DNA of 64,000 bases from Corynebacterium ciconiae DSM 44920. GTDB taxonomy: Bacteria > Actinomycetota > Actinomycetes > Mycobacteriales > Mycobacteriaceae. The notes below the pieces were generated by a model, which was not told the DNA's origin, ran no database searches, and worked only from the letters and a program-made list of their open reading frames with translations. Location: assembly GCF_030440575.1 (NCBI RefSeq), contig NZ_CP047189.1:1364001-1428000 (forward strand). The letters run 5' to 3'. Each line of letters opens with the position of its first letter. Within the stretch, counting starts at the first letter, position 1. Positions 9,914 through 20,537 of this stretch are shown one piece after another. The position numbers and the translations under genes were made by a program.

Positions 9914-10924
9914 CTAGTTACGGTTGAAGTCGCGGTGCGCCACGGAGACGTCCACATCGCTGAAGCTCTGCCTGATGCGGCGGGCCAGCTCCTCGGCTAC
10001 CGCCACGCTGCGATGGTGCCCGCCCGTGCAGCCCACAGCCACCGAGATGAAGTTCTTGCCTTCGCGGCGATAGCCGGTGGTCATCGGGGTGAGCATCGCC
10101 AAAAAGGAGGTTATAAACTCCTCCGCCCCCGGCTGGGAGAGCACATAATCAGATACCGCCTGATCGGTGCCGCGGAAGGGACGAAGCTCTGGCACCCAAT
10201 AGGGATTGGGCAAAAAGCGCACATCCACCACAATGTCGGCATCAGCTGGGGCACCGTGTTTGAAGCCGAAAGATTGCACGGTCATGTGCTGCCGGCGGCG
10301 GCGCAGCGTGGCGAAGCTCGACTCTATAGAGCGCCGCAGGTCATGCACCGACATCTCGGAGGTGTCGATGACGACATCGGCTTGTTCCTTTACCGCAGAA
10401 AGTACGGCGCGCTCGCGCTCGATACCGGTTTGTAGTGTGCTCGATCCTTGCAGCGGGTGGGTGCGACGCACCGAGTCGAAACGGCGAATGAGGACATCAT
10501 CGCGGGATTCCATGAACAGCACCGTGGGATTGTGGCCCCGCTCGCTCAGCTCGGCGATCGTTTGGTCCAAACTGCCGGTAAATTCACGGGAGCGCACATC
10601 CGTCACCACGGCGAACTTCCGTACCGGCGAGTCCTCGCGCAGGCACAGATCCACAAACTCCAACACCATCGCGGGCGGCAAGTTCTGCGCCACGTGATAG
10701 CCGAGATCCTCCAGCACCCGGGCCGCTGTATTCAGCCCAGCCCCAGACATGCCGGTGATCAGTACGGGCTTCGATTCCAGCGACTGCCCAGCGTCCTTCT
10801 CCGTAGGCGCAGCGCTTGGCTGCGCCTTCTCGCTGCGGCTAGGCGCCGTGGCCGGTCGGGAATCTCGTGTCGTATCGCGGGAGTGAGGGGCTCGATCCAT
10901 GGCTTTCATTCTAGCCACAGACAC
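9914..10924 (-). CDS. rapZ: RNase adapter RapZ / YvcJ family nucleotide-binding protein
   Basis: RapZ proteins bind nucleotides and, in E. coli, guide small RNAs to RNase E; the role in actinobacteria is not settled. The P-loop region reads [20 protein letters not shown], so the Walker A lysine is replaced, as I recall for other actinobacterial members. The C-terminal domain keeps [23 protein letters not shown] and [14 protein letters not shown] 50-residue Ser/Ala/Pro-rich extension precedes the P-loop; the GTG at 10924 lacks a good ribosome site and ATGs at 10909 or 10900 may be the true start. Confidence 0.92.
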   Translation of the reverse strand: MSVARMKAMDRAPHSRDTTRDSRPATAPSRSEKAQPSAAPTEKDAGQSLESKPVLITGMSGAGLNTAARVLEDLGYHVAQNLPPAMVLEFVDLCLREDSPVRKFAVVTDVRSREFTGSLDQTIAELSERGHNPTVLFMESRDDVLIRRFDSVRRTHPLQGSSTLQTGIERERAVLSAVKEQADVVIDTSEMSVHDLRRSIESSFATLRRRRQHMTVQSFGFKHGAPADADIVVDVRFLPNPYWVPELRPFRGTDQAVSDYVLSQPGAEEFITSFLAMLTPMTTGYRREGKNFISVAVGCTGGHHRSVAVAEELARRIRQSFSDVDVSVAHRDFNRN

Positions 10925-10963
10925 GCAGCTGGGAGGCGGCGATCATAGGTAGCCTTCTCGTGC

Positions 10964-13027
10964 TTAAGAATGCAATCCGTCATAGACGGCCTGGGCGAGA
11001 TTCGGCCCGAAGCCCTTGACTGCCTGGATCCCTTCCACGCTGGCCTCGCGCAGTTTCTTTACCGAACCGAAGTGCTTGACCAAATCGGTACGCCGGGCCG
11101 GCCCGAGCCCCGGGATAGAATCGAGCGCCGAGTGACGCAGTCGCTTGGAGCGCTGCTGGCGGTGGAAGGTAATGGCGAAGCGGTGGGCCTCATCGCGGAT
11201 CTGCTGCAGCAAAAACAGCCCTTGGGAGTTACGCGGCAGAATCAACGGGTCTTCCTCGCCGGGCAGCCAGATCTCCTCGAGGCGCTTAGCTAAACCGATG
11301 AGGGTGACATCTACCACTCCGAGTTCATCGAAGACCGCCTGGGCGGCATTGACCTGCGGCAGGCCGCCGTCAACGATGAAGAGATTCGGCGGATAGGCAA
11401 AGTGCTTGGCCTCGGCGGACTGCTCTTCTACCTTCTCATCGCTGAAGGTGGAACCGTCGAATTCTTCCTCGTGCGGCACTGCGGATTTGTCCGTGCCGTG
11501 GCGCAGGAATCGGCGGCGGGTAACTTCTGCGATGGAGCCGACATCGTCCGAGCGACCTTCGCCTGCGGCCTCCTTGATTTTGTAGCGACGATAATCTGCC
11601 TTGCGGGGCGCACCGTCTTCAAACACCACCAGCGAAGCCACCACATCGGTGCCTTGAATGTGGGAGATATCAGTGCATTCAATGCGCAACGGGGCCTGCT
11701 CCAAACCAAGGGCCTCTTGGATGTCCTGCAGTGCAGCTGAGCGGGCGGTGAGATCCCCAATGCGCTTGAGCTTGTGCTGCTTGAGCGCCTCGGCGGCGTT
11801 GCGGGCCACGGTCTCGGCGAGGGCGCGCTTATCGCCGCGCTGCGGCACCCGCACATCCACATTCGCCCCGCGGAGTTCTGTGAGCCAGCTGCGCAGCTGC
11901 TCGGCATCCTCCGGCATGGCGGGAACGAGCACTTCGCGGGGGATCACCGCTTGGCGCTCCGGAGTGGCCCGGGATTCCTGATCCACCCCGCGGCGATGAT
12001 CGGAGACATCCAGTTCGGCGTGCTCAGAAGACTCGGCGGCATCGCCGTAAAACTGGGTAAGGAACTTGCTCAACAGTGCCGGGATGGCAGGGTCCTCGGC
12101 ATCGTTGAATTCGGAATTGCTGGCTGTATCAGCGTCCTTTTCCACGATCCAGCCACGCTGGCCGCGGATGCGCCCTTGGCGGACGTGGAAGATCTGCACG
12201 GCCGCCTCGAGCTGGTCGGTGGCCACTGCGATGATGTCGCAATCGGTGCCGTCGCCCAGCACCACTGCTTGGCGCTCCATCACTTTCTGCACGGCGCCGA
12301 GATCATCGCGCAGCCGTGCAGCCTTTTCAAAGTCGAGCTCCTCGGAGGCGGCATACATGTCCGCTTCGATACGCGAGACCACCTGGTCGGTACGTCCGGA
12401 CATAAAGTCGATGAAGCCAGATACGATCTTTCGGTACTCGGGAACGGTTACCCGAGCCACACAGGGGGCCGAGCATTTATCGATGTATCCGAGCAGACAA
12501 GGCCGGCCAAGGCTTTCGTGGCGCTTGAACACTCCTGCGGAGCAAGTGCGTAGGGGGAAGACACGGGTGAGGAGATCAAGAGTTTCGCGGATGGCCCAGG
12601 CATGCGAGTAGGGGCCAAAGTAGCGTACGTTGCGCCGTCGCGGGCCGCGGTAGACGAAGGCGCGGGGATAGTCCTCTCCCACCGAGACTGCCAGCACGGG
12701 ATAGGTTTTATCGTCGCGGTATTTGACGTTGAACCGCGGATCAAATTTCTTGATCCAGGTGTATTCCAGCTGCAGGGCCTCGACCTCGCTGGAGACCACT
12801 GTCCATTCCACGCTGGCCCCAGCGAAGACCATGTGCCGGGTGCGCGGGTGCAGATTAGCTACGTCTTGGAAATAGCTCGACAGCCGCGAGCGCAGCGATT
12901 TCGCTTTGCCCACGTAGATGACGCGGCCGTGTTCATCGCGGAATTTGTACACCCCCGGATCCACGGGGATGGTGCCGGGGGCGGGGCGATAGGTTGCTGG
13001 ATCAGCCATGAGAAAAGTGGGTGCCAC
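10964..13027 (-). CDS. uvrC: UvrABC system protein C
   Basis: Dual-incision nuclease of nucleotide excision repair, 687 residues. The order is a GIY-YIG domain ([20 protein letters not shown], residues 24-43), the Cys-containing region around [19 protein letters not shown], a UVR motif near [15 protein letters not shown], the RNase H-like UvrC domain ([27 protein letters not shown]) and C-terminal helix-hairpin-helix repeats ([17 protein letters not shown]). It is the first gene of the cluster ending in whiA. Confidence 0.98.
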   Translation of the reverse strand: MAPTFLMADPATYRPAPGTIPVDPGVYKFRDEHGRVIYVGKAKSLRSRLSSYFQDVANLHPRTRHMVFAGASVEWTVVSSEVEALQLEYTWIKKFDPRFNVKYRDDKTYPVLAVSVGEDYPRAFVYRGPRRRNVRYFGPYSHAWAIRETLDLLTRVFPLRTCSAGVFKRHESLGRPCLLGYIDKCSAPCVARVTVPEYRKIVSGFIDFMSGRTDQVVSRIEADMYAASEELDFEKAARLRDDLGAVQKVMERQAVVLGDGTDCDIIAVATDQLEAAVQIFHVRQGRIRGQRGWIVEKDADTASNSEFNDAEDPAIPALLSKFLTQFYGDAAESSEHAELDVSDHRRGVDQESRATPERQAVIPREVLVPAMPEDAEQLRSWLTELRGANVDVRVPQRGDKRALAETVARNAAEALKQHKLKRIGDLTARSAALQDIQEALGLEQAPLRIECTDISHIQGTDVVASLVVFEDGAPRKADYRRYKIKEAAGEGRSDDVGSIAEVTRRRFLRHGTDKSAVPHEEEFDGSTFSDEKVEEQSAEAKHFAYPPNLFIVDGGLPQVNAAQAVFDELGVVDVTLIGLAKRLEEIWLPGEEDPLILPRNSQGLFLLQQIRDEAHRFAITFHRQQRSKRLRHSALDSIPGLGPARRTDLVKHFGSVKKLREASVEGIQAVKGFGPNLAQAVYDGLHS

Positions 13028-13096
13028 CTTCAGAGAGCTCTGGGCGTGCGGATGACGGATAAAGAAAGACCAAGGGCGAAAAGGGCCCGAGGTCAG

Positions 13097-13603
13097 CTAG
13101 TCCTGAGGCATGTAGCGGGCTTCGAGCTCACGGAATGCGCTGACAGCGCGCACGACCTGCTCGCCATCGCGGGCGAAGAAGGCCCACATGGGAACGAACT
13201 CGAAATCCGGCAGCTCGAGGCGCGCAGCGGGGCTCTTCTTCGGAAAGGACAGCCCATAAATCAGCTGCCAAGGATAGAAACGGGTGCCGATGAAGTTACG
13301 CACCTCTACCCCGTCGGCGTTGGCGCGTACCCGCGGCCGCCGGATTCCCCAGCACAGCCACACAAACACGAGGCCAATGCCGACGAAGGCCCATTGGTCA
13401 ATGGGGGTGACAGCCGCGCCAGTATCGCCGACAGCCACCACGAACGCCATGAAGATGTGAATAGCGAGCACCGCTGCCATGGCGATCCACGAAATCAGCC
13501 GCAGCGTGCGGGAGCTGACCTCCAGCTCCCAAGGCTTATTGGTGGTGGTGGCCGCGTCCGCCGAGACGTAGGTCTGCAGGTTCTCTTCGCGCGAGCTAGT
13601 CAC
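13097..13603 (-). CDS. PH domain-containing membrane protein (CFP-6-like)
   Basis: The 168-residue protein has an N-terminal cytosolic stretch, two transmembrane helices (about residues 32-57 and 69-86) and a C-terminal bacterial PH-like domain with VRANADGVEVRNFIGTRFYPW followed by FPKKSPAARLELPDFEFVPMW. This matches the mycobacterial low-molecular-weight antigen CFP-6 / PH domain family, whose function is unknown. It lies between ribH and uvrC on the same strand, as in relatives. Confidence 0.85.
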   Translation of the reverse strand: MTSSREENLQTYVSADAATTTNKPWELEVSSRTLRLISWIAMAAVLAIHIFMAFVVAVGDTGAAVTPIDQWAFVGIGLVFVWLCWGIRRPRVRANADGVEVRNFIGTRFYPWQLIYGLSFPKKSPAARLELPDFEFVPMWAFFARDGEQVVRAVSAFRELEARYMPQD

Positions 13604-13744
13604 TATCTATCCCAACCACTTTCTGCTTCTGCGCGGCACCGGCCGCATCGCCGGCGCCTTCAGTATCACTAGACCAAACTTACCTGCCTGCATGCTCGAG
13701 GGCTAAAACCTCCCGCAGCTGCTGACTCAGGCCGCCGCGTCTAT

Positions 13745-13755
13745 GCTTATCGACG
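13745..13755 (+). repeat. Dispersed element copy 2
   Basis: Exact GCTTATCGACG that spans the ribH stop codon: on the minus strand it encodes the last Arg-Arg and TAA of RibH. Confidence 0.75.
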
Positions 13756-14217
13756 CAACCTCGCCAGCGTCGCAGCCGTATGCAGAGCAGCAACCGTGGC
13801 CTCCGCTCCCTTGTCCTCCACCGAGTCGGCGAAGCCTGCTCGATCGCGGGCCTGCTCCACGGTGTGGGTGGTGAGCACCCCGTTGCCCACTGGGGTGCGC
13901 TCATCAAGGGCGATGCGGGTGAGCCCTTCGGTGACAGAGTCACACACATAGTCAAAGTGCGGGGTGCCGCCTTGGATCACGCACCCATTGGCCACCACGG
14001 CATCGCATTGTTCGGCGAGCGCTTGGGCCACCACGGGCAGCTCGAGTGCGCCCATCACCCGGGCTTCGATCACTTTGGCGCCTAGCTCGCGGGCCTGCTC
14101 GATAGCGCGGGCGTGGAGCTGGTCGCAGATCTCCTCGTTCCAGGTGGCAGTCACGATCCCCACTGTCAACCCCTCTGCCTTGATCTTCGGGGTGCTGGGG
14201 AGTCCTTGGGTAGCCAT
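13747..14217 (-). CDS. ribH: 6,7-dimethyl-8-ribityllumazine synthase
   Basis: Condenses the pyrimidine intermediate with dihydroxybutanone phosphate to form lumazine, the penultimate riboflavin step. The start at 14217 gives 156 residues ([17 protein letters not shown]). Motifs are [43 protein letters not shown] and [15 protein letters not shown]. It lies just behind ribBA, its start six bases beyond the ribBA stop, as the last rib gene. Its final codons are formed by a copy of the dispersed element. Confidence 0.97.
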   Translation of the reverse strand: MATQGLPSTPKIKAEGLTVGIVTATWNEEICDQLHARAIEQARELGAKVIEARVMGALELPVVAQALAEQCDAVVANGCVIQGGTPHFDYVCDSVTEGLTRIALDERTPVGNGVLTTHTVEQARDRAGFADSVEDKGAEATVAALHTAATLARLRR

Positions 14218-14222
14218 GGTGT

Positions 14223-15506
14223 TTAGCTCCTTGCTGGTTCGGTGGTGGTGGCGGGGTGAGTGGCGTCCCATTCTTCGACCACGGGAAGATCGTGGCCCAT
14301 GCGATCGCGTTTGGTGCGTAAGTAGCGAATATTGTCCTCGTGGGCCTGCACTGGAACGGGCGTGCGGTGAGCGATGCTCAGCCCGTGGCCCTCGATGCCG
14401 TGCCGTTTGGCGGGATTATTGCTCAGCAGATCCAGCGAGCTAATGCCGAGATCGTTCAGGATCTGCGCACCTGTGCCATACTCGCGAGCATCCGCCGGGT
14501 AACCGAGGGTGAGGTTGGCATCCACCGTGTCTACCCCGCCGTCTTGAAGCTGATAAGCCTTGAGCTTGGCGAGCAGGCCGATTCCGCGGCCTTCATGCCC
14601 GCGCATGTAGAGCACCACTCCCCGCCCGCGTTGCTGCACCATCTCCATGGAGCTGTGCAGCTGCTGGCCGCAGTCGCAGCGCCGTGAGCCGAAGGCATCA
14701 CCGGTGAGGCATTCGGAGTGGATGCGCACTAAAACATTCTCGCCGCCGTCGCTGGCGGGGTCTCCTACCACCAGCGCGACGTGCTCGGTGCCGTCGACCA
14801 TGCTGCGATAGCCGATGGCCCGGAAGGTGCCATAGTCGGTCGGCAGTACGGTGTCAGTCACCCGTTCCACGAGTTTCTCGTAGCGGCGGCGGTAGTGGAT
14901 GAGCTGCTCGATAGAGATGAGCCTAAGGTCGTGCTCATCGCAGAAGCGGCGTAGCTCGGGAGCCCGGGCCATGTCGGTGGGATCGTCTTCGGAGACAACC
15001 TCACAGAGCACCCCGGCGGGGCGCAGTCCGGCCAGACGGGCGAGGTCGACAGCCGCCTCGGTATGGCCGGCGCGTACAAGCACTCCGCCCTCGCGAGCAC
15101 GCAGGGGCACCACATGTCCGGGCCGGGTGAAATGATCTGGGGTGCTGGACGGATCTGCCAATCGGCGCACGGTCTCGGCACGAGAGGTAGCGGAGATACC
15201 GGTGGTGCCGGTGTTGGCGTCCACGGTAACGGTATAGGCGGTGCCGCGCGCATCCTCGTTGTGGGTGGTCATCGGCGGCAGCCCCAGCCGGTCGCAATCG
15301 CGGGCCGGCAGCGGGGCGCAGATATAGCCTGAGGAGTACCGCACCATGAAGGCCATCAGCTCTGGAGTGGCCTTTTCTGCGGCGAAGATAATGTCGCCTT
15401 CGTTTTCGCGGGTTTCATCGTCTACCACCACCACGGCTTTACCATCGCGGATATCGCGCAGGGCTTCCTCCACGGAGTCCAAACGCACGCGATCATAAGT
15501 AGTCAT
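14223..15506 (-). CDS. ribBA: Bifunctional 3,4-dihydroxy-2-butanone-4-phosphate synthase / GTP cyclohydrolase II
   Basis: The 427-residue fusion supplies both precursors for riboflavin. The N-terminal RibB domain (about 1-205) has [19 protein letters not shown] and [28 protein letters not shown]. The C-terminal RibA domain (about 210-415) has the zinc-binding [20 protein letters not shown] and [12 protein letters not shown]. Its start touches the end of ribE at 15506. No FMN riboswitch was seen within the rib cluster. Confidence 0.97.
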   Translation of the reverse strand: MTTYDRVRLDSVEEALRDIRDGKAVVVVDDETRENEGDIIFAAEKATPELMAFMVRYSSGYICAPLPARDCDRLGLPPMTTHNEDARGTAYTVTVDANTGTTGISATSRAETVRRLADPSSTPDHFTRPGHVVPLRAREGGVLVRAGHTEAAVDLARLAGLRPAGVLCEVVSEDDPTDMARAPELRRFCDEHDLRLISIEQLIHYRRRYEKLVERVTDTVLPTDYGTFRAIGYRSMVDGTEHVALVVGDPASDGGENVLVRIHSECLTGDAFGSRRCDCGQQLHSSMEMVQQRGRGVVLYMRGHEGRGIGLLAKLKAYQLQDGGVDTVDANLTLGYPADAREYGTGAQILNDLGISSLDLLSNNPAKRHGIEGHGLSIAHRTPVPVQAHEDNIRYLRTKRDRMGHDLPVVEEWDATHPATTTEPARS

Positions 15507-16126
15507 TAGTCTTCCGTGTCCTTCCCGCGGCTCGGCTGGGCGCCGAGAGTCAACTTCTCTACGTATTTGGCGATCACGTCCACCTCGAGATTCACCATCT
15601 GCCCTAGGGCGAGTTCTCCCAGAATGGTCTCTTGCAGCGTGGTGGGAATCAGCGAGACCTCAAAATAATTCTGTCCCAAGGCGCTGACGGTAAGCGACGT
15701 GCCGCTGACAGTAATGGAGCCCTTGTGCACCACATAGCGCGAAAGTTGGGGCGGCAGGCTGAAGCGAAAGACTTCCCACCGTTCGCCTGGGGTACGGGAG
15801 ATCAGGGTGGCCACTGCGTCGACATGCCCTTGCACGATGTGGCCGCCGAAGCGCCCGCCGGCGGCCATGGCCCGTTCAAGGTTGACGGCATCTCCCAGCT
15901 GTAGCTGGCCGATGCTGGAGCGATCGAGGCTTTCCTGCATCACGTCGACACTGAAACCAGAGTCGTCATAATCCGTAACAGTCAAGCACACACCATTGAC
16001 GGAAATGGAGGCGCCAGGGGTGGCATCCTCCATCACCCGAGTGCAGGCGATGCTCAACCGCACAGAATCTGTGCCGTGGTCAATGGCGGCCACGTGGCCG
16101 ATTTCTTCCACTAGTCCGGTAAACAT
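15506..16126 (-). CDS. ribE: Riboflavin synthase, alpha subunit
   Basis: Dismutates two lumazines to riboflavin. The 206-residue protein consists of two tandem lumazine-binding domains, each opening with the family pattern: [12 protein letters not shown] at the N-terminus and [16 protein letters not shown] in the middle; [11 protein letters not shown] and [13 protein letters not shown] are the repeated substrate loops. It directly abuts ribD (start 16126, ribD stop at 16127), consistent with translational coupling. Confidence 0.97.
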   Translation of the reverse strand: MFTGLVEEIGHVAAIDHGTDSVRLSIACTRVMEDATPGASISVNGVCLTVTDYDDSGFSVDVMQESLDRSSIGQLQLGDAVNLERAMAAGGRFGGHIVQGHVDAVATLISRTPGERWEVFRFSLPPQLSRYVVHKGSITVSGTSLTVSALGQNYFEVSLIPTTLQETILGELALGQMVNLEVDVIAKYVEKLTLGAQPSRGKDTED

Positions 16127-17158
16127 TTATTCCTCTCTGTCTATGAGAAGCCGGTGAGCCTGCGGCGAACGGGCGATGAGCAGCACGTCGGCACCAAGCA
16201 CTTCGCTCGATTCAAGCACAAAGCGTTTCTGCTCGGAGATCGTTCGCGCCAACCCACCCCCGCTGATGCCGCGGCCGGAACCAAGCAGAGTGGGCGCGGT
16301 ATAAGACTCCAGCGCATCCACCAGCCCAGCGCGGAGCAGCGAGCCCGCAAGGCTGGCACCGCCCTCGACGAGTACATCCACATGCCCACGCGCGGACAGA
16401 TAGTCCAGTAGCTCCGGAATGCTGGCGCAGCGGTGGGCCCCACGTTGCGCGAGGTGGCTGTGCTCCGGCAGAGCACGACTACCCACCACGATCGGTTCGG
16501 GCTGATGGGAATACTCGCCGCCGTCCTCGGGGCGGGCGTTCAGCCGTGGATTATCGGCAAGCACCGTACCCGTGCCCACCACGATGGCATCGCGTCGAGC
16601 GCGGTCGGCGTGCACCCTGCGCCGCGCAACTGCCCCCGTGATCCACTGGCTGGTGCCATCCTCGGCGGCGGTGAACCCATCGAGCGTGTGCGCCACTTTG
16701 AGCGTGATGTGGGCTCGCCCCAGCCGGGTGCTGAGCAGCCACGGTACTAGCGGCTCGCTACGCAACTGCCCATGCTGCACCACCTTCACTCCAGCTGAAC
16801 GCAGCCGTTCGGCCCCGCCACTGGCCACCGGGTTGGGATCGGAGTGAATATAGTGCAGCTCCGCGATGCCCGCCTGCAGTAGAGCCTCGGCACACGGGCC
16901 GGTACGCCCCGTGTGATTGCACGGCTCGAGGGTGACATATGCACAGCCGCCGTAGGCGGCAGCGCCGGCGGCCAGCAGTGCCTCGATCTCGGCGTGGTGC
17001 CCTCCTGGTGGCTGCGTGGCACCCTCGCCGAAAATGGCGGTGCCGGTGGCGTCGGTGATCACACAGCCCACCGCCGGGTTAGGTGCGGTGGTGCCCGCGA
17101 TTGCGCGGGAAAGCTCGGTGGCGCGGCGCAGCAGTGCCGCAGGATCTAGCTGGTGCAC
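16127..17158 (-). CDS. ribD: Riboflavin biosynthesis deaminase/reductase RibD
   Basis: Bifunctional enzyme of 343 residues for steps two and three of the riboflavin pathway. The N-terminal deaminase has the zinc motif HHAEIEALLAAG and TLEPCNHTGRTGPCAEALL. The C-terminal reductase domain starts near THITLKVAHTLDG, with GTGTVLADNPRLNAR and DVLVEGGASLAGSLL. It follows rpe by 10 bases, so rpe (source of ribulose 5-phosphate balance) and the rib genes are one transcription unit. Confidence 0.96.
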   Translation of the reverse strand: MHQLDPAALLRRATELSRAIAGTTAPNPAVGCVITDATGTAIFGEGATQPPGGHHAEIEALLAAGAAAYGGCAYVTLEPCNHTGRTGPCAEALLQAGIAELHYIHSDPNPVASGGAERLRSAGVKVVQHGQLRSEPLVPWLLSTRLGRAHITLKVAHTLDGFTAAEDGTSQWITGAVARRRVHADRARRDAIVVGTGTVLADNPRLNARPEDGGEYSHQPEPIVVGSRALPEHSHLAQRGAHRCASIPELLDYLSARGHVDVLVEGGASLAGSLLRAGLVDALESYTAPTLLGSGRGISGGGLARTISEQKRFVLESSEVLGADVLLIARSPQAHRLLIDREE

Positions 17159-17168
17159 TGACGCAGGC

Positions 17169-17843
17169 TTAGCGGGCCGCGGCGGCTAGGTCCCGGAGAC
17201 GATCGACCTCGGCATCGGGATCCTCGGCACCGAATACCGCGGAGCCGGCCACAAACGCATCACAGCCCGCAGCGGCAGCCTGCTCGATGGTGTTGGCGCT
17301 GATGCCACCGTCGATCTCGATGAGCGTGGGCAGGCCACGCGAGTCGATCTCCGAGCGCAAGGCGCGGACTTTCTCCAGCTGCTCCGGCATGAAGGATTGG
17401 CCACCGAAGCCTGGCTCCACGCTCATCACCAGCACGAGGTCGAAGTGCTCGAGATCGCTGAGCAGCGGCTCGATCGGGGTGCCAGGGCGAAGGGAGAAAC
17501 CGGCCTTGATGCCGTGGGCATGGATCTGCCGAGCCACGGCCACCGGATCGTCTACGGCCTCGACGTGGAAGATAATGCAATCCGCACCGGCCTTGACGTA
17601 GGTGTCGATCCACGTCTCGGGGCGCTCGATCATCAGGTGGACGTCTAGGTGGGCATCGGTGTGGTCATTGACATTGGCGGTAATGCCCGGGCCGAAGGAA
17701 AGATTGGGCACAAAGTGACCGTCCATGATGTCCACGTGCAGCCAATCGGCGTTGGCCACGCGATCGATCTCGGCACCAAGGGCGGTGAAATCTGCAGCAA
17801 GAATGGAAGGGGCGATGATCGGGGTGTTCATGCCCTCGATCAT
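17169..17843 (-). CDS. rpe: Ribulose-phosphate 3-epimerase
   Basis: Interconverts ribulose 5-phosphate and xylulose 5-phosphate. The TIM-barrel protein of 224 residues shows IIAPSILAADFTALG, WLHVDIMDGHFVPNLSFGP, the VMSVEPGFGGQSFMP loop and IEIDGGISANTIEQAAAAGCD. An ATG four codons in (17831) is an alternative start; both have G-rich sites upstream. Ribulose 5-phosphate is also the RibB substrate, which fits its place at the head of the rib genes. Confidence 0.97.
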   Translation of the reverse strand: MIEGMNTPIIAPSILAADFTALGAEIDRVANADWLHVDIMDGHFVPNLSFGPGITANVNDHTDAHLDVHLMIERPETWIDTYVKAGADCIIFHVEAVDDPVAVARQIHAHGIKAGFSLRPGTPIEPLLSDLEHFDLVLVMSVEPGFGGQSFMPEQLEKVRALRSEIDSRGLPTLIEIDGGISANTIEQAAAAGCDAFVAGSAVFGAEDPDAEVDRLRDLAAAAR

Positions 17844-17852
17844 ACGACACCC

Positions 17853-19496
17853 CTAGGACACACTCTTTTTGCGCACCACCGCGCAGAACATCGCATCGGT
17901 GCCGTGGCGGTGCGGCCACATCTGCACCGAGAGGTGCTCACCCACATCAGCCATGGGCGCAACGAGCTGGCGGGCATCAACCTCTTCCAACTCGGGATGG
18001 CGCTCGAGGGCCTGATCCACGATCTCTCGGGTCTCACGTACATCGGGTGAGCAGGTGGAATACACAATCACTCCCCCTTCGCGCACCAGCCCGATCGCGG
18101 ACTCGAGCAATTCGGCCTGCAGCTGGGTGAGCTCAGCGATATCGGATTCGGTTTTGGTCCAGCGGGCTTCGGGGCGACGCCGTAGAGAGCCCAACCCAGA
18201 ACAGGGGGCGTCGACGAGGATGCGATCATAGCCCGAACGCAGCCCCGGGCTGCGTCCATCAGCCTGGTGCACACGCACGGGCAGTCCCTCGGTGGCACCG
18301 CGCACGAGCTTGGCCCGGTGAGCGGCGGGCTCCACGGCGTCGACGGTAGCGCCGTCGATACCAGCAATTGCGGCAATCAGCGCGGCCTTGCCGCCAGGGC
18401 CGGCGCAGAGATCCAACCAGCGGCCAGTGTCTGTGCCTTCCAGCGGGGCTTCGGTCAAGGCCCGGGCGATCAGCTGGCTGCCTTCGTCTTGTACCGCGGC
18501 GAGCTTTTCCTTCACCGGCGGGCACTCGGCGGGATCCCCCTCGGGCAGATAGACCGCATAGGGACTATAAGCACCCTCCTCCCCGCCGCTGATGAGCGCT
18601 AGTTCCTCGGCGCTGATCTGTCCGGGCTTGGCCACAAGGTGCACGATGGGACGCTGGGAATCAGCCGCGAGGGCTTCCTCTAGCTCCGCGTTGTGCTCCT
18701 CGGAGTCGATGCCGAGGGCAGTGGCAAAGGAGCGGGCGATCCAGGTGGGGTGTTGGGCGCGAAAGGCGGTGCGGGCAATGCCCATGCTGGGGCCGGCCTC
18801 GTCTAGCCAGTGCTCCCGGTCGGAACGGCTGATGGTGCGCAAGGTGCCGTTGATGAATCCGGTGGCGCGCTCGTGGCCGAGGCCACGGGCCATGCGCACC
18901 GAGGTATCAAGGGCCGCGTGCGCCTCCACGCGGGTAAACAGCAGCTGGTAGGTACCCAACTCGAGCACGGCGAGCAGCTCAGGAGTGATGTCCTTAAGCG
19001 GCCGTGCGGCAGCGCGGGTGATGATGGCATCCAGCACGCCGCGGGCCCTCAAACTGCAATAGGCCAATTCGGTGGCGAAAGCGGCATCGCGGCCGGTGAG
19101 CGAGTGCTCTCGCAGCAGATTCGGCAGCACGAGATTGGCGAAGGCATCATCGCGGCGCACCGCCATAATGGTCTGTAGGGCCACAATGCGCGCCGCATCC
19201 ACCTCGTGTTCACGCAACGCGGCCGCCTGCTGGCGCGAACTCAGCCCGCCACCGCTTTGCTTGGGCCCGCGCCGTTGCTCGCGGCCCCTACCTCGGCCCG
19301 CATCACGTGAGTGCGAGACCACAGGCCCGCGATCCTGACGCGCCGGACCACCAGCTCGCCCGCCACGAGCACGGCCTCCACGCTGCTCCTGCCGGGTGCC
19401 ACGCGATGATTGTTCTCCGCGCTGCTGACGCTTGTCACGCCCAGTGCCCGTTGAGGTCTTCTTTGCCCGCGATCGGAAACCTCCGCCACTGCTCAT
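17853..19496 (-). CDS. rsmB: 16S rRNA (cytosine-C5)-methyltransferase RsmB/Fmu
   Basis: S-adenosylmethionine-dependent enzyme that methylates a cytosine of 16S rRNA. Start at 19496 gives 547 residues and overlaps the fmt stop in ATGA. The first 80 or so residues are an Arg/Gly/Gln-rich disordered leader, then a NusB-like domain, then the catalytic domain with WLDLCAGPGGKAALIAA, ILVDAPCSGLGSLRRRPEARW and VYSTCSPDVRETREIV, which holds both catalytic cysteines. The basic leader is commonly seen in actinobacterial homologues and probably binds RNA. Confidence 0.95.
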   Translation of the reverse strand: MSSGGGFRSRAKKTSTGTGRDKRQQRGEQSSRGTRQEQRGGRARGGRAGGPARQDRGPVVSHSRDAGRGRGREQRRGPKQSGGGLSSRQQAAALREHEVDAARIVALQTIMAVRRDDAFANLVLPNLLREHSLTGRDAAFATELAYCSLRARGVLDAIITRAAARPLKDITPELLAVLELGTYQLLFTRVEAHAALDTSVRMARGLGHERATGFINGTLRTISRSDREHWLDEAGPSMGIARTAFRAQHPTWIARSFATALGIDSEEHNAELEEALAADSQRPIVHLVAKPGQISAEELALISGGEEGAYSPYAVYLPEGDPAECPPVKEKLAAVQDEGSQLIARALTEAPLEGTDTGRWLDLCAGPGGKAALIAAIAGIDGATVDAVEPAAHRAKLVRGATEGLPVRVHQADGRSPGLRSGYDRILVDAPCSGLGSLRRRPEARWTKTESDIAELTQLQAELLESAIGLVREGGVIVYSTCSPDVRETREIVDQALERHPELEEVDARQLVAPMADVGEHLSVQMWPHRHGTDAMFCAVVRKKSVS

Positions 19497-20449
19497 CGCC
19501 ACTGCATCCCTTCTGCATCTACTGCCTGCACGCCACGCGCCCACGCGGTGGCCTCCATCATCTTTTTGCCCGGCATTTGCACCTTCTCCACCACGAGTGG
19601 GGTTGTGCCTGTGCCGAGGAAGACGGCCTTCTTCGTGATTGCCACCGCCCCAGGCGCCAGGGTGGGTGCCGCGTCGGCATCCTCAGCGAGACGGGCCGCA
19701 CCAATCTTGACTCGCTGTTCTGCCTCGTTAAGTACCCACGCACCGGGGGCGGGGGTGAAGGCGCGGATCGCGCGATCGATCGCCATCGCAGGCTGCTGGA
19801 GATCCAACTTCGCGTCGTGGGTAGTGATCTTGGGCGCATAGCTAGGCTCGCCCTGCTGCTCCCGCGCCTCCAGTGCTCCTGCCTCCAGCCCATCCATGGT
19901 GGCTACGAGCAGGTCAGAACCGGCGTAGGCAAGGGTGGTGAGAAGTTCATCGGCGTTGTCATGGGCGCCGATGCGCTGCGTGATCGTGCCCAACACCGGC
20001 CCGGTATCGAGCCCCTGAGTAATACGGAAGGTGCAGGCGCCGGTGATGTCATCTCCATGCAGGATCGCCGACTGCACCGGAGCGGCACCTCGCCAGGCCG
20101 GAAGAATGGAAAAGTGCAGATTCACCCAGCCATGCGGGGCCAGGTGGAGGAGATCCTCGGGGATGAGCTGCCCATAGGCCACCACCGGGATGCACTCTGG
20201 GGCCAGCTCTTCCAACCGTTGGCGTACCGCGCGGCCGTCCTCGCTATCGGCTTTCAAGGTGGCCGGAGTAAGAATCTCAATGCCACGTTCAGCGGCCAGA
20301 GCCGCCACCGGCGAGGGCTGCAGCTTCTTGCCGCGGCCGCGCCGCGCATCCGGCTGAGTGATCACGGCGAGCACCTCGTGCTCGGAATCGAGCAGCCTGG
20401 TCAAGGCCACAACGGCGGGTTCTGGGGTGCCGGCAAATACTAGGCGCAT
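19493..20449 (-). CDS. fmt: Methionyl-tRNA formyltransferase
   Basis: Formylates initiator Met-tRNA. The 318-residue protein has MRLVFAGTPEPAVVAL at the N-terminus, the formyl-folate signature VNLHFSILPAWRGAAPVQ near residue 110 with SAILHGDDITGACTFRI after it, and a C-terminal OB-fold-like domain. It is 88 bases downstream of def and overlaps rsmB by four bases, so initiator formylation and deformylation are in one operon. Confidence 0.97.
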   Translation of the reverse strand: MRLVFAGTPEPAVVALTRLLDSEHEVLAVITQPDARRGRGKKLQPSPVAALAAERGIEILTPATLKADSEDGRAVRQRLEELAPECIPVVAYGQLIPEDLLHLAPHGWVNLHFSILPAWRGAAPVQSAILHGDDITGACTFRITQGLDTGPVLGTITQRIGAHDNADELLTTLAYAGSDLLVATMDGLEAGALEAREQQGEPSYAPKITTHDAKLDLQQPAMAIDRAIRAFTPAPGAWVLNEAEQRVKIGAARLAEDADAAPTLAPGAVAITKKAVFLGTGTTPLVVEKVQMPGKKMMEATAWARGVQAVDAEGMQWR

Positions 20450-20499
20450 GGGCTGAGAGTATGTCCTTGGGGTCGTGGGGTTCGCGGGGATCAGTTATG

Positions 20500-20510
20500 C
20501 GTCGATAAGC
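20500..20510 (-). repeat. Dispersed element copy 3
   Basis: Exact element (minus orientation) between def and fmt. Flanking TATGC and GCATA make it a short imperfect palindrome. The minus-strand context CTATGCTTATCGACGCA is shared with copy 2. Confidence 0.75.
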
Positions 20511-20537
20511 ATAGTGCAGTGCTGAGACACTGCGGGT

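Noticed and set aside
13747..17168. FMN riboswitch controlling the rib genes
   Set aside because: rpe and all rib genes abut or overlap, leaving no room for one. A leader could only be upstream of rpe or further, and none was recognised there.
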